From SZUA-378 sp036652815 (lineage in GTDB: Bacteria > Bacillota > Clostridia > Lachnospirales > Lachnospiraceae), in contig JAVVVE010000019.1 in assembly GCA_036652815.1 (NCBI GenBank), positions 1 through 46,772 of the forward strand: a stretch of DNA of 46,772 nucleotides, read 5' to 3'. The notes beneath the pieces were generated by a model. It was given only the letters and a program-made list of their open reading frames with translations. It was not told where the DNA came from and made no database searches. This document shows, one piece after another, positions 33,355-42,910 of this stretch (the first letter of the stretch is position 1; the number at the start of each line of letters is the position of its first letter). Made by a program: the position numbers and the translations under genes.

Positions 33355-34569
33355 ATGGGAAAGGATGCTTACCGGTTTAAAATGAAGAAAATGAATCAGC
33401 GATATCTCATGCTTGTATTATCTTTTTTGTTTTGGTTTTCGCAAAGTACCTATACACCATATCAGACCACTTATCTGACTTCGGCAGGATATTCACTCTC
33501 TGTAGTAGGAACAGTACTGGGATGCTATGGAGTTACACAATTAGTACTGCGATTTCCGATAGGATTGTTTGCTGATCTTAAGAATAAGCATCGATATATT
33601 ATCATGATAGGAGCTGTGCTAACAGGTGTCAGTGCTTTGATTCGTTTTATGATGCCGACCGCTTTTGGCTTTTTGGTAGCGAATCTATGTGCCGGGATCG
33701 CCTGTTCTGCATGGATTTCGTATATGGTCTTTTTTTCCGGATTATATAAGGATCATGAGATGCAGAAATCTACAGCCTTAATTATCGCATGCAGTAATGG
33801 CGGAGGTATGCTGGCTTATATTATGGGGACATTATATTATACGCGATATGGGATGCCATTGATGTGTGTATTAAGTTTGATTGCGGCTATATTTGCAGTT
33901 CTCTTATCTTTTGCCATTCGGGAGCAGGAGGATGTTCCGCTAGTTTTGACACAGGATTCGGAATCAGTGATGCATAAAATAGGCAATTCGATCAGAATAG
34001 CATGTTGTCACCCTCGGATTTTAATATTTTCTTTTGCAGCATTGGTACAACAGGGTATTCTCAATACGGTTACACTGAATATGACAGCACAGCATGCCAA
34101 GGAAATTGGAGCCAATAGCTTTGATCTTGGTTTATTGGCGGTGTTGTATATGGGAGAAGCAGTCATCTTTGCATTTTTAGCTACAAGTCGTTGGTGTATC
34201 AAAAAAGGAGCACGATTTTTTATTACTTTGATTTTTTTACTGCTTGTAATTTATTGCATACTCATGCCGTACACAACCACTTTATTACAGATTAATCTAT
34301 TACAGATCTGCTGTGCATTATCACAGGGGATTCTGTTTACCTTTGCGACCAGCGAAGCATTAAAAGATATCCCGACAGAGGTGCGAGGGACTGCCATGGG
34401 ATTTCATCAGGCGGTATTTGCGATTGGGATTACATTTGTACCTATGATTACAGGTAGCTGCATGCAGAAATATACCATGGGCATCGCTTATGGTATGCTT
34501 GCCATATTGTGTGTAGCCGCAATACTTGCCGTAAATCTGTTCTATACCTATGAACATAAAATCAAATGA
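33355..34569 (+). CDS. Major facilitator superfamily transporter
   Basis: A 404-residue membrane protein with about 12 hydrophobic helices and the MFS loop motif between helices 2 and 3 (RFPIGLFADLKNKHRY). Substrate not recognisable; the set of sugar genes upstream could suggest a sugar or glycoside, but the MFS gene has its own promoter and sits after a terminator, so this link is weak. No ribosome site precedes the ATG at 33355, and the predicted leader is only 11 bases; ATGs at 33382 and 33391 are alternative starts that would drop 9 or 12 residues outside the membrane part. Its stop codon lies at the left edge of a long inverted repeat. Confidence 0.85.
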   Translation: MGKDAYRFKMKKMNQRYLMLVLSFLFWFSQSTYTPYQTTYLTSAGYSLSVVGTVLGCYGVTQLVLRFPIGLFADLKNKHRYIIMIGAVLTGVSALIRFMMPTAFGFLVANLCAGIACSAWISYMVFFSGLYKDHEMQKSTALIIACSNGGGMLAYIMGTLYYTRYGMPLMCVLSLIAAIFAVLLSFAIREQEDVPLVLTQDSESVMHKIGNSIRIACCHPRILIFSFAALVQQGILNTVTLNMTAQHAKEIGANSFDLGLLAVLYMGEAVIFAFLATSRWCIKKGARFFITLIFLLLVIYCILMPYTTTLLQINLLQICCALSQGILFTFATSEALKDIPTEVRGTAMGFHQAVFAIGITFVPMITGSCMQKYTMGIAYGMLAILCVAAILAVNLFYTYEHKIK

Positions 34570-34788
34570 TTTTATACAAGCCCCAGTCCTCATTAGCAGT
34601 GGTGCTTCCAAATCAGCATACCCTCTACTGTGTAAGGGACGCTCTCGCTTGGTAAACAACGTAGCAGAACTAATGCATGATAGAACTATGCATAAGTGCT
34701 GACGTTGTTTAACACCCTTGTACAGTAGAGGATATGCTGATTTGAAAGCGCTTTACTGCTAATGAGGACTGGGGCTTGTATATAATCA
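34567..34788. repeat. Long inverted repeat, MITE-like element of about 220 bp
   Basis: The outer arms 34573-34599 and 34756-34782 are perfect 27-bp reverse complements. Inner segments pair as well: AAATCAGCATA, CCTCTACTGT and TAAACAACGT on the left each find their complement, in order, on the right, and TGCAT/ATGCA close the centre near 34678-34688. TGATT (34567-34571) pairs with AATCA (34784-34788), so the left end touches the MFS stop codon. AATCAAAT occurs just outside on the left (34560-34567) and at the right edge (34784-34791), a possible 8-bp target duplication. There is no coding potential. The right edge supplies a TATAAT (34781-34786) upstream of addB. Confidence 0.75.
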
Positions 34789-34816
34789 AATAACTATAAG
34801 GAAGGCATGAATCAGT

Positions 34817-37800
34817 ATGGGATTACGTTTTTATATAGGCGCCTCGGGAGCCGGCAAGAGTTACAGACTTTATGAAGATGTTATTAAATGGTCGATGGAA
34901 GATCCTATGACGAACTATCTGGTGATTGTCCCGGACCAGTTTACCATGCAGACGCAAAAAGATATCGTTCTGCAGCACCCCAAACATGGGATTATGAATA
35001 TTGATGTCTTGAGTTTTGGACGTCTTTCACATCGTATTTTTGAGGAAATCGGTGGCAATGACTTAACGGTACTGGATGATACCGGTAAGAGTCTGATTCT
35101 TCGTAAAATAGCCAATGAAGAAGCGCAGAAGCTTACGGTTATCGGTGGGAATCTTAAGAAAATAGGATATATCCATGAGGTCAAATCTTCTATTTCGGAA
35201 TTTATGCAGTATGGAATCGGCTCCAAAGAACTTACAGAGATGATTGACTATGCAAGTCAGAAGGGAGCTTTACAGTATAAATTACAAGATCTTAAAGTGC
35301 TGTATGAAAGCTTTCTAGACTATATCAAAGGCGATTTTATCACGACAGAAGAGTCCTTGACGATCCTTAAGAAAGCTTTGCCTAAGTCAGAGATGATCCC
35401 AAACAGTGTTATCCTATTAGATGGATTCACCGGATTTACTCCGGTACAAAATGCGTTGATTCAAGAGCTCATGATACGCTCCAAAGACGTGATAATAACA
35501 GCTGTTATAGATGGAAAAGAAGATCCTTATCATCAAGGGGGTGAGCAACAACTTTTTTATCTTAGCAAAAAAATGGTTACTACGATGGAAAAATTAGCAT
35601 CTGATGCAGGTGTGACACGTAAGACGGATGTTATCCTACAGGGTAATCCGGTTAAACGGCAGGAACATAATGAGAGCCTTTCTTATTTGGAGCAAGCCCT
35701 GTTTCGGTTTGGAATCAAGCCTTATGAGCAGGAACAACATCAAGTGAGCATCTATGAAGCACAGAATCCCAGTGCCGAGGTTCATCACCTATGTAAGCAA
35801 ATCCACGCATTGATTAGAGAGCAGGGGTACTGCTACCGTGATATTGCTGTTGTTACAGGTGATTTACCAGGATATGCACATTTTATAGAGAATGAATTTG
35901 AGAAGTATGCCATCCCATGTTTCTTGGATCAGACAAGTGGAATCGTTTTAAATCCTGCGATTGAATACATTCGAAGTGGTCTCAGTGTTGTAAACAGGGG
36001 ATTTTCTTATGAAACCATCTTTCATTATCTGCGAAGTGGGATGGTACCATTAGAGACGGAACGAATCGATCGGATGGAGAACTATGTATTGGCAATGGGG
36101 ATTTGCGGAAAAAAACAATGGACTTCTATGTGGACACGCAGACCATCGGTACCCAAGCTTATGGGAACAAACGATACGGCTGCGGAAGCACTGCTTCGAT
36201 TGAATCAAGACAGAGCCTACGTTATCCTATGTTTACAGCCACTCATAGAACTAAAGAAAAACAGTACAGTGGAAGATATTGTGAAACAAGTTTATGCTTT
36301 TGTCATGCAGATAGATATGCAGATGCAATTACGCCGTTGGGAGGATCAATTTCAAAGAGAAGGGAAACTGTCAAGAGCAAAAGAATATGCTCAAATATAT
36401 CCGCTTATCATGGATCTATTCAATCAGATTGTTGAATTACTTGGTAGTACCAAGATGACACTGCTAGAATTCGCACAGATACTGGATACCGGATTCGGTG
36501 AGATTCAAGTCGGAACGATACCACAAAATGCAGACCAGATTGTGGTAGGAGATATTGAGAGAACCAGATTAAAGAAGATTAAAGCGTTGTTTTTTATCGG
36601 TATTAATGATGGTATCATCCCTAAGCATAGTGGAAGCGGAGGATTATTATCCGATATTGACAGAGAGTTCTTACAGGATGCAGGATTAGAATTGTCACCC
36701 ACACCAAGGCAGCAGATGTATATACAGAGACTCTATCTTTATATGAATATGACAAAGCCGACAGACCGATTATACTTATCGTATGCTGTTGTTAATGGGG
36801 AAGGTAAATCGCTGCGTCCGGCATATCTTATAGATACAATAAAGAAGTTATATCCACATTTAACAATTGAAAAAGACACAGATGTCACCTTAGAGCAGGA
36901 ACTGGTAACACCACAGGCAAGCAAGCTGTATCTGGTACAGCAGCTACGCGAGTATGCAGAGGGGCACATGGAACAAACAGATGAATTATTTGCACTCTAT
37001 CACTGGTTTCAAACAAGTGCACTGTATCAGAAAGAGTTATCACGTTTATTACAGGCCGCTTTCTACGAATACAAGAGCAGCCCCTTGAGTAAGATCGTCG
37101 CACAGTCCTTATACGGATCAGTATTAGAGAATAGTGTGAGCAGCTTGGAAAGATATGCAGCGTGTGCTTACGCTCATTTTTTACAATATGGGCTGGCATT
37201 ACAGGAGAGAGATACCTATTCTTTTGAGGCGGTTGACATGGGAAACATATTTCATGGTGTCTTAGAAAATTTTGCTAACAGATTAGCGGATACGCCATAT
37301 ACCTGGATTGACTTTCCAAAAAAAATGGGGGAACAGCTCGTCGAGGAGGCACTGGATGCCTATACAGCAGCTTATGGAGAATCCGTGTTGTTTAGCTCTG
37401 CACGGAATGAATATATGATTACCAGGATGAAACGTATCTTAAGAAGAACAGTGTCCACGCTGCAGTATCAATTGCAAAAAGGGGTATTTCAACCCGGTCA
37501 TGTGGAATTAGCCTTCTCTACGAGTCTGCAAGGCAGAATAGATAGGGTGGATCTCTACGAAGATGAGGATGCTGTATACATTAAAGTCCTTGATTACAAA
37601 TCAGGTCATAAATCTTTTGATTTGGTATCTTTATATTATGGATTACAGCTACAGCTAGTGGCCTACCTTAATGTAGCGGTGGAGCTGGCTGCCAAGGAAT
37701 ATCCGAAAAAAACAATCATACCTGCGGCAGTATTATATTATCATGTATCGGACCCAATAGTAGAGACCCAATCTTCACAGATCAATCACGAACAATTAGA

Positions 37801-38197
37801 ACTTCGCTTGTTAGAAGAACTTAAAACAACGGGCGTTATTAATGCAAACCATGACATTCCCTCTAAACTAGACACCTCAATGACTACGACATCGGATATC
37901 ATTCCTATTGCCTATAAGAAGGACGGTACTTATACGGCGGCTTCCTCGGTATTGGATGAAAAGGACTTACAGAGTATCTCAAAGTATGTAAATAAGAAAA
38001 TCAAGACAATAGGAAACGATATCTGTGCAGGACATATCGAGGTAAATCCGTATCAGATGGGTATGCAAAGTTCCTGCAGCTACTGTGCGTATGCCGGTAT
38101 CTGTGGATATGATAAACGAATCATAGGCTATGAGATGCGTTCACTGGATGGGATGAACAAGGAAGAGGCATTGAGGAAGATTGAGGAAGAATCATGA
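34817..38197 (+). CDS. addB: ATP-dependent helicase/nuclease subunit B
   Basis: A 1126-residue subunit of AddAB, which resects double-strand breaks and loads RecA. Walker A motif GASGAGKS is at residues 8-15. The C-terminal nuclease domain has the VLDYKSGHKSFDL motif, and the iron-sulfur cluster cysteines are all present: Cys783 (RYAACAYAHF), Cys1087, Cys1090 and Cys1096 (SCSYCAYAGICGYD). The length is normal for Clostridia. The ATG at 34817 has AAGGAAGG ten bases upstream; another ATG at 34807 is out of frame. It overlaps addA by ATGA. The gene lies directly after the long inverted repeat, which may carry its promoter. Confidence 0.96.
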   Translation: MGLRFYIGASGAGKSYRLYEDVIKWSMEDPMTNYLVIVPDQFTMQTQKDIVLQHPKHGIMNIDVLSFGRLSHRIFEEIGGNDLTVLDDTGKSLILRKIANEEAQKLTVIGGNLKKIGYIHEVKSSISEFMQYGIGSKELTEMIDYASQKGALQYKLQDLKVLYESFLDYIKGDFITTEESLTILKKALPKSEMIPNSVILLDGFTGFTPVQNALIQELMIRSKDVIITAVIDGKEDPYHQGGEQQLFYLSKKMVTTMEKLASDAGVTRKTDVILQGNPVKRQEHNESLSYLEQALFRFGIKPYEQEQHQVSIYEAQNPSAEVHHLCKQIHALIREQGYCYRDIAVVTGDLPGYAHFIENEFEKYAIPCFLDQTSGIVLNPAIEYIRSGLSVVNRGFSYETIFHYLRSGMVPLETERIDRMENYVLAMGICGKKQWTSMWTRRPSVPKLMGTNDTAAEALLRLNQDRAYVILCLQPLIELKKNSTVEDIVKQVYAFVMQIDMQMQLRRWEDQFQREGKLSRAKEYAQIYPLIMDLFNQIVELLGSTKMTLLEFAQILDTGFGEIQVGTIPQNADQIVVGDIERTRLKKIKALFFIGINDGIIPKHSGSGGLLSDIDREFLQDAGLELSPTPRQQMYIQRLYLYMNMTKPTDRLYLSYAVVNGEGKSLRPAYLIDTIKKLYPHLTIEKDTDVTLEQELVTPQASKLYLVQQLREYAEGHMEQTDELFALYHWFQTSALYQKELSRLLQAAFYEYKSSPLSKIVAQSLYGSVLENSVSSLERYAACAYAHFLQYGLALQERDTYSFEAVDMGNIFHGVLENFANRLADTPYTWIDFPKKMGEQLVEEALDAYTAAYGESVLFSSARNEYMITRMKRILRRTVSTLQYQLQKGVFQPGHVELAFSTSLQGRIDRVDLYEDEDAVYIKVLDYKSGHKSFDLVSLYYGLQLQLVAYLNVAVELAAKEYPKKTIIPAAVLYYHVSDPIVETQSSQINHEQLELRLLEELKTTGVINANHDIPSKLDTSMTTTSDIIPIAYKKDGTYTAASSVLDEKDLQSISKYVNKKIKTIGNDICAGHIEVNPYQMGMQSSCSYCAYAGICGYDKRIIGYEMRSLDGMNKEEALRKIEEES

Positions 38198-41100
38198 GTA
38201 TATCGTTCACGCCGGATCAATACAGGGTAATAGAACAAAGAAATAGCAATATCTTAGTGTCTGCGGCTGCCGGATCGGGGAAAACAGCAGTATTGGTAGA
38301 GAGAATCGTGCGTCTGATTACAGAGGAAACACATCCGGTTGATATTGACAGGTTACTGATTGTTACCTTCACCAATGCCGCAGCTTCTGAGATGAGAGAA
38401 AGAATTAGCAGAGCGCTATCAGATAAATTGGAGGAAGATCCTACGAATGTCCATCTGCAAAAACAGATGACATTGATTCATAATGCACAGATTACAACAA
38501 TCGATAGTTTTTGTTTATTTGTAATCCGCAATAATTTCAATGATATTGGCTTGGATCCGGCATTTCGGATTGCTGACGAAGGGGAACTTAGATTGTTGCG
38601 TAAAGATGTGATGGCAGAGATGCTTGAGAAGCAATTTGCTGAAGGAAATCCGGATTTTTATCATTGTGTAGAATGCTACAGCACCAATGGAAAAGAAAAA
38701 GTACTGGAGGATACCATAGAGAAATTAGAAGGCTTTGCTATGAGTTATCCATTTCCGGAACAATGGCTGCAGACATGTAGGGAGGACTATGCTGTCTCGA
38801 CCATGCAGCAACTCAAACAGACCCAGTGGATGCAGGAAGTCATGATCATCATACGGCAAATGGCAGAAGACTGTCTGCTGATGCTCAAGGAAGCACTGCT
38901 TCTGTCCGAGCAGGCAGATGGACCTTATATGTACTGTGAATTACTGGAACAGGAACAGGAGAATCTGAAAAGGATCACGGACGCAGCAGATTATGAAACT
39001 ACCTATCAATTATTGGAAGAAATAAAGTTTGAACGCTTACCGGCCAAAAAAGATGAATCGGTATCTGCATTCAAAAGAGAACAGGTTAAAAATATTAGAA
39101 CCAAATGTAAAGAATGTATCTTAGACATTAAATCAACTTATTTTACAGTCTCACCGGAACAGACGCTGGCGGATATTCAAGCCTGTGCCCCGGCAGTCAA
39201 TAAGCTGCTTGATCTTACCTTACAATTTATGGAGGATATGGCCGATAAGAAACAAGAGAAGAACATCATAGATTTTGGAGATATGGAGCATTTTGCATTG
39301 CGTATTCTATTGCATGAAGAAGACGGAAAACAAGTTCCAACCAAGACGGCATTGGCCTATCGTGATTATTATGCCGAAATCCTGATGGATGAATACCAGG
39401 ACAGTAATCTGGTGCAGGAATATCTATTACAAAGTATATCCGGTGAGTCGATTCAACATTACAATCGCTTTATGGTAGGAGATGTTAAACAAAGCATCTA
39501 TAAGTTCCGCTTGGCAAGGCCGGAACTGTTTATGAATAAATTTAATCAATATGATCTAAAAGATGAGACAAGTAAAACGATACGAATTGACTTGAAACAG
39601 AATTTTCGAAGCCGTGCAGAAGTGATAGATAGTGTGAATTATATTTTCCGTCAAATCATGCGTGAGGAATTAGGGGGCATTGCTTATGATGACGACGCTG
39701 CACTTTATCAAGGGGCAGACTATCCGGATAATGGACAGCAAAATGAGACAGAACTACTGCTCATTGAACCGGATGAGAGTAAGGAACTGAATAAAAAACT
39801 GAATAAGAAGGAATTGGAAGCAACGGTGATCGCACACCGCATCAGGGAGTTGGTTGGAACATACCTGGTAATGGATGCTTCTTCCAAGACGTTACGAACA
39901 GCTGATTATCGAGATATTGTGATTTTGCTTCGCAGTAATAACGGATGGGATGAAACTTTTCGCAGAATCTTAACGCAGGAGGGTATCCCCACACATATAA
40001 CATCTAAAACCGGTTATTTTTCATCCATAGAGATTCAGAGTATCCTGAATTATTTAAGAATACTGGATAATCCATTACAGGATATTCCGTTATGTGCTGT
40101 TATGACTTCACCGGTCATTGGATTTACCAATGAGGATATCGCATGTATCAGAGCCTGGGAAGAGACTAGGTCGGGGCATAAAAAGAGAACCCTGTATGAC
40201 TCCATGCAAGGGTATGAAGAGAGCGGTGAAGAGGAAACTATTCGAGTAAAAATACATGATTTTAAACAGAAATTAATTCAATATCGGGAACAGACAGCAT
40301 ATATACCGATTCATCAGCTACTCTATACGCTGATGGAGGAACTCGGATTTTATGCCTATATGAGTGCGATGCCTGCCGGAGAACAAAGGAAAGCCAATAT
40401 GGACATGCTCTTGGAAAAAGCAATTGATTTTGAACAAACCAGCTATCACGGTTTGTTTCATTTCATTCGTTATATAGAGCAGATGGAACGATATGACGTA
40501 GATCTGGGAGAAGCCAATATCTTAAATGAATATGCCAATGTGGTACGTATTATGAGCATCCATAAGAGTAAGGGGTTAGAGTTCCCCATCTGTATCGTGG
40601 CAGGGTTGGCAAAGAGATTCAACATGCAGGACACAAGACAGGCCATTATCACTGATATCGATTACGGAATCGGAACAGATTATGTCAACCCAGAAGAACG
40701 CTATAAGACATCTACACTGCATAAAGCGATCATCGCCAATAAGAAACGGTTAGAGAATCTTGGAGAAGAATTGAGGGTGCTGTATGTGGCACTGACAAGA
40801 GCTGAGGAAAAGTTGATTATGACAGGGGTAGTCGATGATGTTGCTAAAAAGCTGACAAACATGTCACCACTGCTGATCAATCGTAATCAGGCTATTTATT
40901 TCACAAATCTCTCCAATATGGGGAGCCTATTAGACTATATCATAGCGTCGCTCATCAGACATCCGGCCTGTGCACCACTCTTAGAGCAAAGCGAGATTGT
41001 TTTTGAACCATGTAATCTGATGCGGGGGACAGAACCTAAGATGCAGATTAAAGTCTGTCGTGCACAAGAACTTGTCATAGAAGAAGTACATACACAAATA

Positions 41101-41889
41101 CACAGAGATAGTTTAAGACAGCAATTGGAAAATTTCCATACCCCTAAGACACAGGAGACAATCGAGATACAGAAACTGATAGAAGACCGATTTTCTTATG
41201 TATATCCACATAGTATTTTATCTAAATTATATATAAAAACGACTGTTTCGGAACTTAAGAAAATGGGTCAGATGAATCAGGAAGAACTGGGATATATGCC
41301 CTTAGAGTCTGCGATTACGGCGGAAGACACAGGGATGGTTCCTTATATCCCAAAGTTTATGCAGGATAGTGAACAGATGTCCGGTACCACGAGAGGGAGT
41401 GCTTACCATAAAGTCTTGGAATTATTGGATTTAACAGAAGCGGATACCACTTCTAAAATAGCGACACAGATGGATCAATTGGTACAAAGCGGCAGACTAA
41501 GCAAAGTATATCGTGAAGCAGTAAGGGAAGAGAGGATAGCACAGTTTGCGACAACGAGTCTGGCACAAAGGATGGCGGCGGCAGAGAAACGCAAAGGATT
41601 ATTTAGAGAACAGCCATTTGTACTGGGTGTGGCAGCCAATCAGATTCAACCGGAATTTCCTGCGGAAGAAACGATTCTGGTACAGGGAATCATAGATGTA
41701 TATTTTGAAGAAGATGGAGAACTGGTTGTAGCAGATTATAAAACCGATCAGGTTACAAGTGGAGCAGAGCTATGGAATCGGTATCGCACACAGCTTGATT
41801 ATTATGCAGATGCATTGGAACGCTTGACCGGGAAACAAGTCAAAGAGAAGATTATTTATTCCTTTGCTCTTGGAAAAGAGTTCCAATAA
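38194..41889 (+). CDS. addA: ATP-dependent helicase/nuclease subunit A
   Basis: A 1231-residue UvrD-type helicase with a C-terminal RecB-like nuclease. Walker A GSGKT is at 27-31 in SAAAGSGKTAVLVERIV; Walker B is ILMDEYQDSN; other helicase motifs are VGDVKQSIYKFRLA, LKQNFRSR, VRIMSIHKSKGLEFP and LYVALTRAEEKL. The nuclease motif is QGIIDVYFEE with VVADYKTDQV near the end. It overlaps addB by four bases, the standard addBA order. Chi recognition cannot be judged from sequence. A separate promoter follows the stop, so the downstream ptsI operon is independent. Confidence 0.97.
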   Translation: MSISFTPDQYRVIEQRNSNILVSAAAGSGKTAVLVERIVRLITEETHPVDIDRLLIVTFTNAAASEMRERISRALSDKLEEDPTNVHLQKQMTLIHNAQITTIDSFCLFVIRNNFNDIGLDPAFRIADEGELRLLRKDVMAEMLEKQFAEGNPDFYHCVECYSTNGKEKVLEDTIEKLEGFAMSYPFPEQWLQTCREDYAVSTMQQLKQTQWMQEVMIIIRQMAEDCLLMLKEALLLSEQADGPYMYCELLEQEQENLKRITDAADYETTYQLLEEIKFERLPAKKDESVSAFKREQVKNIRTKCKECILDIKSTYFTVSPEQTLADIQACAPAVNKLLDLTLQFMEDMADKKQEKNIIDFGDMEHFALRILLHEEDGKQVPTKTALAYRDYYAEILMDEYQDSNLVQEYLLQSISGESIQHYNRFMVGDVKQSIYKFRLARPELFMNKFNQYDLKDETSKTIRIDLKQNFRSRAEVIDSVNYIFRQIMREELGGIAYDDDAALYQGADYPDNGQQNETELLLIEPDESKELNKKLNKKELEATVIAHRIRELVGTYLVMDASSKTLRTADYRDIVILLRSNNGWDETFRRILTQEGIPTHITSKTGYFSSIEIQSILNYLRILDNPLQDIPLCAVMTSPVIGFTNEDIACIRAWEETRSGHKKRTLYDSMQGYEESGEEETIRVKIHDFKQKLIQYREQTAYIPIHQLLYTLMEELGFYAYMSAMPAGEQRKANMDMLLEKAIDFEQTSYHGLFHFIRYIEQMERYDVDLGEANILNEYANVVRIMSIHKSKGLEFPICIVAGLAKRFNMQDTRQAIITDIDYGIGTDYVNPEERYKTSTLHKAIIANKKRLENLGEELRVLYVALTRAEEKLIMTGVVDDVAKKLTNMSPLLINRNQAIYFTNLSNMGSLLDYIIASLIRHPACAPLLEQSEIVFEPCNLMRGTEPKMQIKVCRAQELVIEEVHTQIHRDSLRQQLENFHTPKTQETIEIQKLIEDRFSYVYPHSILSKLYIKTTVSELKKMGQMNQEELGYMPLESAITAEDTGMVPYIPKFMQDSEQMSGTTRGSAYHKVLELLDLTEADTTSKIATQMDQLVQSGRLSKVYREAVREERIAQFATTSLAQRMAAAEKRKGLFREQPFVLGVAANQIQPEFPAEETILVQGIIDVYFEEDGELVVADYKTDQVTSGAELWNRYRTQLDYYADALERLTGKQVKEKIIYSFALGKEFQ

Positions 41890-41905
41890 AATAATTACAA
41901 TCTGG

Positions 41906-41934
41906 TTGACTTTGCAGATAGAATTCGGTATTAT
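41906..41934 (+). promoter_or_regulatory. Sigma-A promoter of the phosphatase-ptsI operon
   Basis: TTGACT (41906-41911), a 17-bp spacer and TATTAT (41929-41934). Transcription would start near 41941, about 18 bases before the antiterminator hairpin, which is the layout of BglG-type control. Confidence 0.7.
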
Positions 41935-41958
41935 TTAAGGATAAGTAATAAACGAACA

Positions 41959-41986
41959 GGATTGTGACTGATAAGCAGGCAAAACC
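41959..41986 (+). promoter_or_regulatory. Ribonucleic antiterminator (RAT) for a BglG/LicT-family protein
   Basis: GGATTGTGACTG, the apical loop ATAAG, then CAGGCAAAACC. This follows the consensus RAT of bgl, lic, sac and pts operons almost base for base. It overlaps the left arm of the terminator at 41982-42019, so binding of a phosphorylation-controlled antiterminator would keep the RNA from forming the terminator. No BglG-family gene is in the window; which of the family (LicT, GlcT, SacT type) acts here cannot be told. Confidence 0.85.
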
Positions 41987-42019
41987 TAGATACAGAGGAA
42001 TTGTATTTAGGTTTTTTTT
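41982..42019 (+). terminator. Conditional terminator in the ptsI operon leader
   Basis: AAACCTAGATAC (41982-41993) pairs with GTATTTAGGTTT (42003-42014), one G-T wobble, 9-base loop, followed by eight T (42012-42019). It lies between the promoter and the first gene and shares ACC with the RAT, so the two hairpins are mutually exclusive. Confidence 0.88.
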
Positions 42020-42040
42020 GCCTTAGTAGTGAGGAATAAG

Positions 42041-42877
42041 ATGAAGCAAAATAAGAAAATTATATTCTTAGATATAGATGGTACTATCTATGGAAAACCG
42101 GGCATTATTCCGGAGAGTGCGAAACAAGCGGTACGACTGGCACGCGAGAATGGGCATCGAATCTACTTGGGAACAGGGCGTAATAAGGCTGAGGTCGCAG
42201 AAGATATCTGGGATATGGGATTTGATGGTATGGTAGGTTCAGCAGGTGCTTATGTGGAACATCAGGGAGAATTGATTTTTAACCAGCATTTGCCACAGTC
42301 CTACTTAAATGATTTATACAGGTTTTTTGAAAAACATAAGATTGTTTATACGGTAGAGACCAATGATTATCTATACGGAACACGTGAGAATGTGGAGAAG
42401 CAGTATCAATATTTTGAACATGTTTTTACAGGGGATGCTGGAGAAATCAAATCACTTGAATTATTTGACAGTATTACAAAGATAGTGGATGATATTTATC
42501 AGGTGAAGGACGTAAATAAAATATTATTTTATGATGCACCTGTTACTTTGGAAGAGGTAAGACGAGAATTCGGAGATCATTTTATGGTAACACCAAGCAG
42601 TGTCGGCAAGATTACAGGTGAGAGTGCGGAGATGTATGATGTAAATATCAGCAAAGCCACCGGGATTGAGCACCTTCTTACTTATCTGGGAGAGGCACAA
42701 GAGGATACGATAGCATTTGGAGATGGCAGCAATGATTTCGAGATGCTCGAATATGTTGGGATTGGCATTGCAATGGGGAATGGAGTCAGCGCATTGAAAA
42801 AAACAGCTGATATGGTAACCGATACGGCGATTAATGATGGACTGTACAAAGGATTTAAGCTGTGTGGTCTGATCTAA
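42041..42877 (+). CDS. Cof-type HAD-superfamily hydrolase
   Basis: A 278-residue phosphatase of the HAD IIB (Cof) group. The nucleophile motif is FLDIDGTIYG (Asp12 region), motif II is YLGTGR, and motif IV is FGDGSNDFEMLE, followed by IAMGNG and ADMVTDTAINDG. Such enzymes dephosphorylate sugar phosphates, nucleotides or flavin precursors. The ATG at 42041 has GAGGAA four bases upstream; a GTG at 42029 precedes the ribosome site. It is first in the operon behind the RAT, 33 bases before ptsI. Its place suggests removal of sugar phosphates that build up during PTS uptake, which is inference. Confidence 0.9.
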   Translation: MKQNKKIIFLDIDGTIYGKPGIIPESAKQAVRLARENGHRIYLGTGRNKAEVAEDIWDMGFDGMVGSAGAYVEHQGELIFNQHLPQSYLNDLYRFFEKHKIVYTVETNDYLYGTRENVEKQYQYFEHVFTGDAGEIKSLELFDSITKIVDDIYQVKDVNKILFYDAPVTLEEVRREFGDHFMVTPSSVGKITGESAEMYDVNISKATGIEHLLTYLGEAQEDTIAFGDGSNDFEMLEYVGIGIAMGNGVSALKKTADMVTDTAINDGLYKGFKLCGLI

Positions 42878-42910
42878 TAAAATGAATAGAGCACGGGAGG
42901 GAACTGTAGT

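Noticed and set aside
41941..42019. T-box leader or tRNA-like structure before the phosphatase-ptsI operon
   Set aside because: No T-box sequence or acceptor pairing is present; the sequence fits the BglG/LicT antiterminator consensus with an overlapping terminator.
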